Origin: Bacteroidota bacterium
GTDB taxonomy: Bacteria > Bacteroidota > Bacteroidia > Chitinophagales > BACL12
Length of the DNA: 64,000 bases
Assembly (NCBI GenBank): GCA_016706255.1
Contig: JADJJZ010000006.1
Coordinates: 1,083,476-1,147,475 of the forward strand
Direction of reading: 5' to 3'
A program made the translations under genes and the position numbers. Below, piece after piece: positions 27,028 to 36,224 of this stretch (position 1 is its first letter; the number at the start of each line of letters is the position of its first letter). A model generated the notes under the pieces. It saw nothing but the letters and a program-made list of their open reading frames with translations. It had not been told where the DNA came from and ran no database searches.

Positions 27028-29258
27028 TTCTTTTTCGATTTAATCTGCTGCAGAATAAAATAGATATTACTTTGTTTAACAGCATCTGAGTCGCGCAAGC
27101 GGTTGCTATTATAATATTGCATGATAAATTTACCGGTTTCCGCATCGGCTACTAATGCAAAATAAAATGTAGCTCTGTCGGGTGTTACCAAATCATAAAT
27201 TAAAAATGGCGCTAATGGTAAATAGATACATAAAAATATTTTCGCACCTACATATGATTCCGGTTCTGTAAATGAAACAATACCCATCCAGGTAAAATTG
27301 GAAATATCATATTTTTGTGAAAGTGCCAAAAATTCATCGTTGGTTGATGTATTCATATAAACATCTTCATCCAAGTGACTGATTTTTTCATTTAACCATC
27401 TGTTTAATACGGATAAATCGTTAAATGCATCCACATCATCGGCACCCATGGAATGGTAGTCCAGATATTTAACCTTTAAATTTAAATCGTCGGCATTTTC
27501 TTTCACTTTTACACGAAGTTCTTCTTTTGCCGTTTCGGCAGCCTGATATTGAACAGGATTGTCTGAACGTTCATCTACCCTAAAATAAACGGGATCAACC
27601 ATTACAATTTCGTTCAAACCAAGATGAAATTCATTTTCATCGTTGTCCGATTTCTTTTTTTTGCTCGTTTCTTCTTCCTCTTCTTCTTTTACAAAAAGCG
27701 CTGTAAAATTTTTATCGTCAAGAAATTCAGGAAACGCATATTTCCAGTAAGGTGCTTTCTCCTTATCTTCTTTTGTTGCGGTTGGTGATTTTTCCTTTTT
27801 TATTTTATCGTACTTCGTAGTTTTGATTGGCTCTGCTTCTTTGTTTTCGGTTGTGATTGAGGCAGTATCAACGGCAACTACTACTTCGGCTTTTAATTTT
27901 TCCACTTTTTTGGCATCAAAAAAATCATCGGTATTCAATGAATTTTGATTTACCATTTCATAACCAAGCTGGGTACATATTTTATTGAGTAACACATTTT
28001 CCGGCGATGCCAAATGCACTTCCCAGGCATATTTCAATGCAAGTGTATTCAACTCTTTGGCATTCATGCGGTAAAAAATATGAAATACCTGTTGCGATTC
28101 TCCTTCAACCTTTTTGTAATAACGATGCCAATCAGGTGTGGAGCCTGCATTTTTATACATCGATAAACCGTATAATGCCTGTGCAATTATTTCTTTTAGA
28201 TAGATATTATCGGCATCATCTTGTTGTAATAAAAAAGCTTGATATAATGCATCTTCATAAGCAATATCGTACAAATACATTTCACATCCCTGGTAGCGAC
28301 AAATTTTTTGTATGTAATTAAATTCTGCTTCGGTATTTATAAATGTTTGTCTGTCGGCATCATTAAATTTATCTATAACATTAATAATTGCAGATTTTCT
28401 TTTTTTAATATTCGGATGTGTACTTTCTTCATCATCATAATCCTCTTCAGCAGTTATTGATGCGAGTGTATCTAAAAAATAATTATCCGGCAAAACATAT
28501 AAATCATCATTAAAATAATTTTTAGGGAAAGTAACTTCATCAAATGGTAAGTAGGAATATAACAGCACATCAAAAACGCCTTCAATTGCAGCAACACTAT
28601 ATTTTGTCTTTTTAAAATATTCCATTCCTTTTACATCTGCTTCCGTTTCCAGGTCTTTGGAATATCTGAATTTTTCCAAGTCTACTTCATCATTATCCAA
28701 ACTTGCATAAACACCGATTCCGCGATCAATTTTCCGGTTTTCCACAAAATTGTCAATTGCGTGTTTTTCATAGTAGTGTACAAATTCATGGCATAAGATA
28801 AATGCTATCTGGGCCTCATTTTGAACCTGTGCAATTAAACCCGTTGTTACCAGAATAATTCCGTTATCAGCAGTAAAGGCATTTACATCATTCGATAATA
28901 AGGTATATATCCGAATCTCATCTGCCAGTTGTGGATTACTGCTCAAAATTTCATCTTTTATTTTGTTGAGATAATTCGTTACAGGGTCGCCAAACACTAC
29001 GCGGCCACTGTGTAACATCTCGTCAATAATAAAATTCGACTCCAGTAAAAAATTCTGTTTATCCTGAATTTCTTTTTTATTACTGCCTTCTAATGTTGCA
29101 ATATAATCAAAATATTTTTCTGATGATAATCGTGTAAAATCTTCAGGTATTTTGCCGGCAGATTGCAGGGTTTTGAAATGTAAAAAATCAATGTCCTGAG
29201 CTGAAACCTGCGTTTGTAGTAATACGCTTGTGATGATGAGGATTAAAAATATACGCAT
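27024..29258 (-). CDS. M48 family metallopeptidase, first copy of a tandem pair
   Basis: 744 residues from MRIFLILIITSVLLQTQVSAQ (signal peptide); a longer upstream frame lacks support. The zinc site CHEFVHYYEKHA is near residue 156, preceded by IYTLLSNDVNAFTADNG. A lysine/glutamate-rich low-complexity stretch near the middle (EEEEETSKKKKSDND) is absent from the other copy. The closeness of the catalytic halves points to tandem duplication. The protein is probably periplasmic, given the signal peptide and no lipobox. Confidence 0.86.
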   Translation of the reverse strand: MRIFLILIITSVLLQTQVSAQDIDFLHFKTLQSAGKIPEDFTRLSSEKYFDYIATLEGSNKKEIQDKQNFLLESNFIIDEMLHSGRVVFGDPVTNYLNKIKDEILSSNPQLADEIRIYTLLSNDVNAFTADNGIILVTTGLIAQVQNEAQIAFILCHEFVHYYEKHAIDNFVENRKIDRGIGVYASLDNDEVDLEKFRYSKDLETEADVKGMEYFKKTKYSVAAIEGVFDVLLYSYLPFDEVTFPKNYFNDDLYVLPDNYFLDTLASITAEEDYDDEESTHPNIKKRKSAIINVIDKFNDADRQTFINTEAEFNYIQKICRYQGCEMYLYDIAYEDALYQAFLLQQDDADNIYLKEIIAQALYGLSMYKNAGSTPDWHRYYKKVEGESQQVFHIFYRMNAKELNTLALKYAWEVHLASPENVLLNKICTQLGYEMVNQNSLNTDDFFDAKKVEKLKAEVVVAVDTASITTENKEAEPIKTTKYDKIKKEKSPTATKEDKEKAPYWKYAFPEFLDDKNFTALFVKEEEEEETSKKKKSDNDENEFHLGLNEIVMVDPVYFRVDERSDNPVQYQAAETAKEELRVKVKENADDLNLKVKYLDYHSMGADDVDAFNDLSVLNRWLNEKISHLDEDVYMNTSTNDEFLALSQKYDISNFTWMGIVSFTEPESYVGAKIFLCIYLPLAPFLIYDLVTPDRATFYFALVADAETGKFIMQYYNSNRLRDSDAVKQSNIYFILQQIKSKKK

Positions 29259-29268
29259 AATTTTTGTG

Positions 29269-29892
29269 CTATTGTGTTTTTTGATTATTAAGTGCTTTGA
29301 GCCCGATTTTAATGCCCGCATGAAAAAGTGGAACGGTTTGAATGGATTCAGTTTGAGTGCCTAAAGAAAACATATCTGAATGATAATTATATCCATAACT
29401 GTTAACAGTTGTATTTTTAAAACGCACCTGAATGCCGAAACCAACAAAACCGTTTATTTCAAAAACTTCTCTCGGTAAAATATTATATCCGATTTTCCAC
29501 GACAAATTAACGGCTTGCATGCGCTCGGTAATATTAAACAACTTACCTTTTTCTGTTTCATCTTCAAAATCGAGACTGTCATAACCTAAAATGCGGTAAC
29601 CCAATTCAATTTGATTATAATCGGTGCGCAACGGATTGGAACCTCGCGGAACAACCGATAACAGTGATGTTTTTATAAACGGCCCCGAGTAATAAAAAGT
29701 GCCACTCTTAAATATGTTTTCGTAAATACTACTCGTTATGGAGTTTTCAATATTGGCAGTATACCCAAGATTAATATCAGCAGCCCATTCATCGGCAAAA
29801 CGATATTGAACACCGGCATTATACTCTCCAATCAAAAAATTAAACGGAATGAGATAGATGAATAGTTTTTTATAAAGGAGCGCTTCTATCAT
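29269..29892 (-). CDS. outer-membrane beta-barrel-like protein, first in the M48 operon
   Basis: 207 residues. Barrel-like strands (YNAGVQYRFADEWAADINLGY, FEINGFVGFGIQVRF, HAGIKIGLKAL) resemble the DUF3575 type of small barrels. Unlike the other barrel here it has no convincing signal peptide, and an in-frame stop lies just upstream of the start, so either the N-terminus is lost or the gene is shortened. It ends 10 bp before the first M48 gene. Confidence 0.55.
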   Translation of the reverse strand: MIEALLYKKLFIYLIPFNFLIGEYNAGVQYRFADEWAADINLGYTANIENSITSSIYENIFKSGTFYYSGPFIKTSLLSVVPRGSNPLRTDYNQIELGYRILGYDSLDFEDETEKGKLFNITERMQAVNLSWKIGYNILPREVFEINGFVGFGIQVRFKNTTVNSYGYNYHSDMFSLGTQTESIQTVPLFHAGIKIGLKALNNQKTQ

Positions 29893-30044
29893 TGGTGTAC
29901 AAATCTATCAAATTGTCAGTAAAGTGACGAGTTTTGGCAGTTTTTATTGATATTGACAGTCATTTTTAGCGGGGGCATGACAATTGAGTGCTAATTTTAC
30001 CACAGGCATAATACGTGTATGCCATAACGTTACAAAAGGAAAAA

Positions 30045-32495
30045 ATGAGAGAATTTGGATTTGACGATAACTTTTTGTCCTCGATGATGGAGGAAGATGT
30101 TGAGTTTTTGCCGTTATTATCACTTGAGGAAGACGATGATCAGACTAAAATCGACTACCCGGAAGTAATTGCAGTGATGCCTTTGCGCAACACCGTGTTG
30201 TTTCCCGGAGTTGTTCTGCCCATAACCGTAGGTCGCGAAAAATCTATAAAAGCTATTCAAACTGCTTTTAAGGGAAATAAACTGATTGGCGTTGTAGCGC
30301 AGCGCGATGGCAATATTGAAGATCCGGATACCAGTCAGCTGTATACCACCGGTGTAATTGCTAAAGTAATAAAGCAGATTAAAATGCCGGATGGCAGCAC
30401 AACGGTGATTATTCAGGGTAAAAAACGATTTGCCGTTAATAAATTTACTGCTGAAAATCCTTACCTGCAGGCAAGTGTTACCTTATTGGAAGACAATACC
30501 AAAGGCGACAAAAAGGAATTTAATGCCATTGTTTCAGCAATTAAAGATCTTGCATCTAATATTGTTAAAATTTCACCCAATATTCCACAGGAAGCGAATG
30601 TGGTATTGAAAAATATCAACAGTCCGGTTTTTTTAATGCATTTTGTTTCTTCGAATTTGCAAATTGATGTTGCCGACAAACAAAAATTACTGGAAACCGA
30701 CGACCTTTATTTGCGTGCGCAGCAAGTGCTTAATTTTTTGAATAATGAGTTACAAATGCTGGAACTCAAAAATAAAATTCAAAATAAAGTGCGCACCGAT
30801 TTGGATAAACAACAACGTGAATATTTTTTGAATCAGCAATTGCGTACTATTCAGGAAGAACTCGGTGGCAGTGGTCAGGATGAAGATATTAAACGCTACA
30901 AGTTAAGAGCAACAGAAAAAAAATGGTCGAAAACGGTACAGGATGTTTTCACGAAAGAAATTGAAAAACTGCAACGCCTTAATCCAAATGCTGCTGAATT
31001 TGGTGTAATTACCAATTACATCGAAATGTTACTCGAATTACCATGGAATGAATATACCAAAGATAATTTCGATTTAAAACATGCAAAAACTGTTTTAGAT
31101 GAGGATCATTTTGGTTTAGATAAAATTAAAGACCGCTTAATAGAATACCTTGCTGTATTAAAATTAAAAGGTGATTTAAAATCGCCGATTTTATGTCTGG
31201 TTGGCCCTCCGGGTGTTGGTAAAACTTCCCTCGGACAGTCCATTGCACGGGCTTTAGAGCGAAAATACGTGCGCATGAGTTTGGGTGGATTACATGATGA
31301 AAGTGAAATTCGCGGTCACCGTAAAACATATATTGGTGCAATGCCGGGACGTGTTGTGCAATCGATAAAACGTGTGAAATCATCGAACCCTGTTTTTATT
31401 TTAGATGAAATAGATAAAGTTGGTACCGATTTTCGCGGCGATCCTTCAAGTGCATTACTCGAAGTACTCGACCCGGAACAAAATGGTACTTTTTACGATA
31501 ATTATTTAGAACTGGAATACGATTTATCGAAAGTATTATTTATTGCAACGGCAAATAATATTAATACCATACAACCTGCTTTACGCGACAGGATGGAAAT
31601 TATTTATTTGAGTGGATATTCCACTGAAGAAAAAGTAGAAATCGGAAAACGCCATCTTGTTCCAAAACAAAAAAAGGAACATGGATTAAAATTGCGTGAT
31701 GTAACATTAAATGACCCAATTTTAACACAGATCATCGAAAATTATACACGCGAAAGTGGCGTGCGTGATTTCGACCGCCAAATTGCATCCGTTATGCGCC
31801 GTATTGCAAAATATGTTGCTACAAACGAAAAATACAACAAGACATTAAAAGCTTCAGAAATAGAATCCGTTTTAGGACCTGCCAAATTTGATAAAGAAAG
31901 TATTTTTAATACCCAAGTTCCGGGTGTTGTTGTTGGACTTGCGTGGACGCCTGTTGGTGGAGATATTTTATTTATTGAAACTTCATTAAGCAAAGGCAAA
32001 GGCACATTACAATTAACAGGTAATTTGGGTGATGTAATGAAAGAATCTGCTTCAACAGCACTTACTTTCTTAAAATCGCATGCTGATTTACTGGATTTGT
32101 CGCCGGATATTTTTGAACAAACTGCCATTCACGTGCATGTGCCCGAAGGAGCCATTCCTAAAGATGGTCCAAGTGCCGGTATCACGATGTTAACCAGTCT
32201 GGCTTCAGCTTTCACCGGCCGAAAAGTGAAATCGTATCTGGCAATGACCGGTGAGATTACGCTACGCGGGAAGGTATTACCTGTTGGCGGCATCAAAGAA
32301 AAAGTGCTTGCTGCTAAACGGTCAGGGGTTAAGGACATTATTATGTGTATCAAAAACAAAAAGGATGTTGCTGAAATCAACCCTTTATTTATAAAAGGTA
32401 TTCGCTTCCATTATGTTGAAGATATGATGGATGTGCTCAAACTGGCGCTTGAAAAACCGGTAGCAGTTAAAAAAGCTGCAAAATCGGCTAAATAA
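30045..32495 (+). CDS. lon: endopeptidase La (Lon), ATP-dependent
   Basis: 816 residues from the ATG at 30045 (MREFGFDDNFLSSMMEED); an earlier in-frame ATG adds ten residues but fits less well. The order is an N-terminal substrate-binding LON domain (VMPLRNTVLFPGVVLPITVG), a coiled central part, an AAA+ module with Walker A GPPGVGKTS near residue 386 and Walker B VFILDEIDK, then the Lon protease domain with catalytic Ser in PKDGPSAGITM (about 706) and Lys in GGIKEKVLAAKRSG (about 748). It degrades damaged and regulatory proteins in the cytoplasm. A terminator follows directly. Confidence 0.97.
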   Translation: MREFGFDDNFLSSMMEEDVEFLPLLSLEEDDDQTKIDYPEVIAVMPLRNTVLFPGVVLPITVGREKSIKAIQTAFKGNKLIGVVAQRDGNIEDPDTSQLYTTGVIAKVIKQIKMPDGSTTVIIQGKKRFAVNKFTAENPYLQASVTLLEDNTKGDKKEFNAIVSAIKDLASNIVKISPNIPQEANVVLKNINSPVFLMHFVSSNLQIDVADKQKLLETDDLYLRAQQVLNFLNNELQMLELKNKIQNKVRTDLDKQQREYFLNQQLRTIQEELGGSGQDEDIKRYKLRATEKKWSKTVQDVFTKEIEKLQRLNPNAAEFGVITNYIEMLLELPWNEYTKDNFDLKHAKTVLDEDHFGLDKIKDRLIEYLAVLKLKGDLKSPILCLVGPPGVGKTSLGQSIARALERKYVRMSLGGLHDESEIRGHRKTYIGAMPGRVVQSIKRVKSSNPVFILDEIDKVGTDFRGDPSSALLEVLDPEQNGTFYDNYLELEYDLSKVLFIATANNINTIQPALRDRMEIIYLSGYSTEEKVEIGKRHLVPKQKKEHGLKLRDVTLNDPILTQIIENYTRESGVRDFDRQIASVMRRIAKYVATNEKYNKTLKASEIESVLGPAKFDKESIFNTQVPGVVVGLAWTPVGGDILFIETSLSKGKGTLQLTGNLGDVMKESASTALTFLKSHADLLDLSPDIFEQTAIHVHVPEGAIPKDGPSAGITMLTSLASAFTGRKVKSYLAMTGEITLRGKVLPVGGIKEKVLAAKRSGVKDIIMCIKNKKDVAEINPLFIKGIRFHYVEDMMDVLKLALEKPVAVKKAAKSAK

Positions 32496-32525
32496 GCCTG
32501 TTTTGATTAATTTGAATTATTTTCG

Positions 32526-32552
32526 TCCCGCAAAATTTTTTGCGGGATTTTT
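32526..32552 (+). terminator. lon terminator
   Basis: A 10-bp perfect stem TCCCGCAAAA (32526-32535) with TTTTGCGGGA (32538-32547), then a T-rich tail. Confidence 0.85.
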
Positions 32553-32570
32553 CGTTAAGGAACCAACCTG

Positions 32571-33611
32571 ATGCTGATGCGCTTTTTTTATTTTGTGTTG
32601 TTAACCTGCTCCTTATCCAATGTTTTCGGGCAGTTCGGAGGAAGTTATACTTATGCTTATCTCAATTTACCACCTTCGGCGCGTATCAGTGGCTTAAGCG
32701 GCCTAAACATTACCACTTTCGATCAGGATGTGAATTTCGGCTTCCAGAATCCGGCTTTGTTAAATGCTAAAATGGACGGACAATTGAGTGCGAGCCAGGC
32801 ATTTTTGCCTTCAGGAATCAGTAACTCTTATGCTTCCTTCGGAAAACACCTTGATAAATGGAATGCGACACTGGGTGGAGGCATATTGTATCGCTCTTAC
32901 GGCGTTTTTGCACTTACTGATGTAAATGGCGACAGAATTGGCAGTTTTAAAGCGAAAGAATATGCTGCTAATTTGGGTATTGGTTACGGAACGGGAAAAC
33001 TGCGTTACGGTGCCAATATGAAATTATTATATAGTAACCTGGAATCATATAGTTCGTTTGGAATTGCTGCTGATTTAGGTGCAGTTTATATTGATACCAG
33101 CCATCTGCTCACCATGGGATTGGTATTCCGCAATATTGGTACAGAAATAAAACCATTTGTAAATAGTAATTACGAAGAATTGCCCTTTGAAATTGATTTT
33201 GGTATTTCAAAACGGTTGCGACATTTACCGTTGCAATTAAGTTTTACCTTGCATGATTTACAAACATTTGATATTAGATACGACGATCCAAATGCAGCAC
33301 AGGCAGTAAATATTTTTGGTGCTGATTCTACTGCAGAAAATAAAAATTACACGGTTGATAAAATTGCACAACATCTCAATATTGCAGGTGAATTTTATTT
33401 TGGCAAAAGTGTAATGGCACGAATTGGTTACGACCATATGACCAGAAAAGAAATGTCGGTGGAAACACGTCGCGGACTTACCGGATTTTCGATGGGTTTC
33501 GGAATTAAAATCAACAAATACAGCATCGACTACGGTCATGAATTTTATTCACTCGCCGGAGGTAGTCATCATATTACAATTGCCGCGAATCTCAATCAGT
33601 TTTTTAAGTAG
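32571..33611 (+). CDS. porQ: type IX secretion system protein PorQ
   Basis: 346 residues with a signal peptide (MRFFYFVLLTCSLSNVFGQ). The start of the mature protein (YAYLNLPPSARISGLSGLNI) and the strand pattern to the end (GFGIKINKYSIDYGHEFYS) match PorQ, an outer-membrane barrel that works with PorU, PorV and PorZ in anchoring T9SS cargo to the surface. The window holds three proteins with T9SS sorting domains that would use this machinery. The cmk gene follows 89 bp later. Two ATGs (32571 and 32577) are possible starts. Confidence 0.88.
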   Translation: MLMRFFYFVLLTCSLSNVFGQFGGSYTYAYLNLPPSARISGLSGLNITTFDQDVNFGFQNPALLNAKMDGQLSASQAFLPSGISNSYASFGKHLDKWNATLGGGILYRSYGVFALTDVNGDRIGSFKAKEYAANLGIGYGTGKLRYGANMKLLYSNLESYSSFGIAADLGAVYIDTSHLLTMGLVFRNIGTEIKPFVNSNYEELPFEIDFGISKRLRHLPLQLSFTLHDLQTFDIRYDDPNAAQAVNIFGADSTAENKNYTVDKIAQHLNIAGEFYFGKSVMARIGYDHMTRKEMSVETRRGLTGFSMGFGIKINKYSIDYGHEFYSLAGGSHHITIAANLNQFFK

Positions 33612-33700
33612 ACATTTTGTATTTGATATAACATTCTATAATTTTTTTGGGTAGATGGTATTAGGAGTAATATTTACTTCAGAATGTTTAATTTAGCCCT

Positions 33701-34375
33701 GTGAAAAAAATATTGATTGCCATTGACGGGTATGCAGCATGCGGTAAAAGCACGCTTGCAAAGCAACTGGCAGCTCATTTACATTATTTGTTTTTAGATA
33801 CCGGCGCCATGTACCGCGCAGTTACATTATATCTGCTGGAAAATAATATTAACTGGTTAGATGCTGCTGCTTTAGATGAAGCTTTAAATAATATTTCAAT
33901 TGCATTTCAGCGCAACGAAGATGGTAAAATAATTACATTTTTAAATGGTGATGATGTAGAAGACGCTATTCGTTCGATGCAGGTTTCCAATAAGGTTAGT
34001 GAAGTTGCAGCCGTTAGTGCTATACGTAAATTTTTAGTGCAACAGCAACAGGAAATCGGTAAAGAAAAAGGTATTGTTATGGATGGAAGAGATATCGGAA
34101 CAGTAGTATTTCCACACGCCGAATTAAAATTATTTGTCACTGCCGATATGGATACCCGTGTGCAACGAAGGTTATTGGAATTACAATCAAATGATATACC
34201 GGTAAGTGAACAAGATATCCGCGATAATTTAATTAAACGCGATAAAGAAGAAACAACAAGAACCGATAGTCCCTTAATGCAGGCGAAAGATGCCATTTTA
34301 ATTGATAATACCAACCTGACACCCGAAGAACAATTTACCTTTGTATTAAAATTAGTTGAAGCAAAATTGAAATAA
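33701..34375 (+). CDS. cmk: (d)CMP kinase
   Basis: 224 residues beginning with GTG. The P-loop is DGYAACGKSTLAKQLA. DTGAMYRAV, the NMP-binding region, GRDIGTVVFP and the lid segment with paired arginines (KRDKEETTRTDSPL) are all typical. It phosphorylates CMP and dCMP with ATP. A small membrane protein gene starts 4 bp after its stop. Confidence 0.96.
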   Translation: MKKILIAIDGYAACGKSTLAKQLAAHLHYLFLDTGAMYRAVTLYLLENNINWLDAAALDEALNNISIAFQRNEDGKIITFLNGDDVEDAIRSMQVSNKVSEVAAVSAIRKFLVQQQQEIGKEKGIVMDGRDIGTVVFPHAELKLFVTADMDTRVQRRLLELQSNDIPVSEQDIRDNLIKRDKEETTRTDSPLMQAKDAILIDNTNLTPEEQFTFVLKLVEAKLK

Positions 34376-34379
34376 AATT

Positions 34380-34595
34380 ATGTCGGAGATAGGAGTAATT
34401 TTTTTATTAATCATCAGAGTTTTAGCGGCTAATTATTGTACAAGTAGAGCCCGGTTATTAAATCGTAATGTTGTCGGTTGGGGGATATTTGGTTTTGTTT
34501 CACCGTTACTTGCCTGTTTATGGATTAAGGGATTACGAACAAAAACGAATCAGACTGCATATGATGATGCCAGTCGACCATTCGATCAAATGTAA
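34380..34595 (+). CDS. small membrane protein, unknown
   Basis: 71 residues with two hydrophobic stretches (IGVIFLLIIRVLAANYC and GWGIFGFVSPLLACLWI) separated by a basic turn. No family recognised. It starts 4 bp after cmk, which supports its reality and co-transcription. Confidence 0.55.
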   Translation: MSEIGVIFLLIIRVLAANYCTSRARLLNRNVVGWGIFGFVSPLLACLWIKGLRTKTNQTAYDDASRPFDQM

Positions 34596-34685
34596 GTTTT
34601 TTTCAGATAAAAGCTTTATATTCAATTAGATGTATATTTAAATAATATTAATATGTATCAATTTTCACTTTTCTACAGCTATTTT

Positions 34686-34693
34686 TATCTTTG
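34686..34693 (+). promoter_or_regulatory. -7 box (TATCTTTG) next to a start codon
   Basis: An exact TATCTTTG ends 4 bp before the first ATG (34698) of the next gene. Transcription would begin at or just past that codon, so the mRNA would be nearly leaderless, or translation starts at the next in-frame ATG (34704). Confidence 0.5.
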
Positions 34694-34697
34694 ATGT

Positions 34698-35183
34698 ATG
34701 AAAATGCACACATTCATAGTTATGTTGCTCATTTTGAGCAGCGTAGGTAATCTTTCTGCACAACGTGTATCACGTCATACAACACCTTCAGGAAGTGTTT
34801 ATCCGGATGTATCGATTACCAACCTGATTACCATGTTAAATATTAATCTGGTGGACTGGGAACGCAACATGAAATTAATTTCAGATGTGCGTGATGATTT
34901 TGGAGATTTAGGTATTCAGTATACCATCGAAAACAAAACAGGAACCGCTGATGGATATTGTTTTACTACCAAAAAGAAAACCGAATATGAATTAATTTAT
35001 CAGTTGGGCACAAATAACACTTCCATTTTTACTGATTTTATGAAAGAGATAAAAAAGTATTATGTAAAAGATCAGGATGGATATCAGATTTATCAGTACA
35101 AACACGTAGATGATATCACTTATATTTTTGTTGTAAAACAGGATGGGGGAGAAGAGTATGTGCGTGTTTATATAAATCCGTGA
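34698..35183 (+). CDS. secreted hypothetical protein
   Basis: 161 residues with a signal peptide (MKMHTFIVMLLILSSVGNLSAQ). The mature domain is alpha/beta with no recognised family (segments WERNMKLISDVRDDF and YQLGTNNTSIFTDFMKEI). A promoter box overlaps its start. Confidence 0.6.
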   Translation: MKMHTFIVMLLILSSVGNLSAQRVSRHTTPSGSVYPDVSITNLITMLNINLVDWERNMKLISDVRDDFGDLGIQYTIENKTGTADGYCFTTKKKTEYELIYQLGTNNTSIFTDFMKEIKKYYVKDQDGYQIYQYKHVDDITYIFVVKQDGGEEYVRVYINP

Positions 35184-35223
35184 TAATTTGTTTTTTTAAT
35201 TACAGATTAACGCGCATAGCTAT

Positions 35224-35964
35224 TTAAAATAAATAACTCACACTTAGCGTATAATCGGTGTTTTTCATGCCTCCGAAGGATATTGAGCAAAAGTAATAGG
35301 GCGAAGGTTCTGCAAAAGAAAGATACCCACCAAAATTGGCATCTGCTTTTAGCACAATACTATTTTTGTAAGTAAACGAAATGCCGGTATTTATCTGACT
35401 GTTAAAGTGATTAACAGGGTAGCCTACGGTTAAAGGATTTTGACTTGTTGTATTTTGAAAATCGTATGCATCTACTTGGCTATCTGTGATGGAAGTTTCA
35501 ATATAACTTCCATTTAAAATATAATTCTGATTATATCCAACAAAAAGATTAGTAGCGATATTTCCAATATGAAATTGAAATCCAAATGACAACGGAAGGG
35601 ATATTTTTTGATATAATTGTTCAGTCGTATTTGTTGTAACATAATTAGCCATTTCATCATCAGATACGAACATTCTTCCGGTGCGTATCCATTCAAGTTT
35701 TTCACTCGTACTTAAGTACCGCAAACCAACATTAATATTAAAATGTTTTTTAATATCCAGTTGTGAAGTAAAACCAAAAAGTACTGATTTGCCAGGGATA
35801 TATGAAGTAGTGGTAACGTCAAAAATGCGCGTTTCAGAAGTTGTTTGTTTTAACCCACAAAATGAAAATCCTACTTCAGGTCCCCAATTAAAATTGCTTT
35901 GTGCGTTTCCGATAACTGAAGTGCCAATCAAAAAAATAACGTAGAGGAGGAATTTGCGTTGCAT
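35224..35964 (-). CDS. outer-membrane beta-barrel protein
   Basis: 246 residues from MQRKFLLYVIFLIGTSVIGNAQ (signal peptide); the longer upstream frame is not supported. Strand-rich sequence (FNWGPEVGFSFCG, HFNINVGLRYLST, LPLSFGFQFHIG, ATNLFVGYNQNYI) ending in YTLSVSYLF fits an outer-membrane barrel of the PorT/OmpW-like size class. A specific family was not identified. Confidence 0.65.
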   Translation of the reverse strand: MQRKFLLYVIFLIGTSVIGNAQSNFNWGPEVGFSFCGLKQTTSETRIFDVTTTSYIPGKSVLFGFTSQLDIKKHFNINVGLRYLSTSEKLEWIRTGRMFVSDDEMANYVTTNTTEQLYQKISLPLSFGFQFHIGNIATNLFVGYNQNYILNGSYIETSITDSQVDAYDFQNTTSQNPLTVGYPVNHFNSQINTGISFTYKNSIVLKADANFGGYLSFAEPSPYYFCSISFGGMKNTDYTLSVSYLF

Positions 35965-36129
35965 AAGGTTTGTTTTGGGCCAATAAATATACAAAAAAAC
36001 CAACATACTTGTGCAATCGGCACGACCTGTGAATAGTAGCATTCCAGTGAAAAATGGCCTCAAAATGCCTTCTACCCAATAAAAACGCCACTTTTCCTTT
36101 AAAAGCCTTATAAAATATCAAAAATCCCG

Positions 36130-36192
36130 TATCTTTGCCTCCCCTTTGCTCTGCCGTTGAATGACGGATTGCCGGGGCGGGTTCAAACCCGC
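36130..36192 (+). promoter_or_regulatory. rpsA promoter box and two-hairpin leader
   Basis: TATCTTTG (36130-36137) is an exact -7 box; no good -33 TTG is visible. The ~80-nt leader has two hairpins: CCGT/ACGG at 36154-36167 and GCGGGT-TCAA-ACCCGC at 36177-36192. Ribosomal protein S1 often controls its own translation, so these could be the control site. That is inference. Confidence 0.45.
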
Positions 36193-36224
36193 AGTATTAT
36201 TCACTTTTACTAAAAAACAAAACC

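Noticed and set aside
36171..36196. tRNA T-arm-like GGTTCAAACC before rpsA
   Set aside because: The loop is one base short for a T arm and no other cloverleaf arms can be formed around it.
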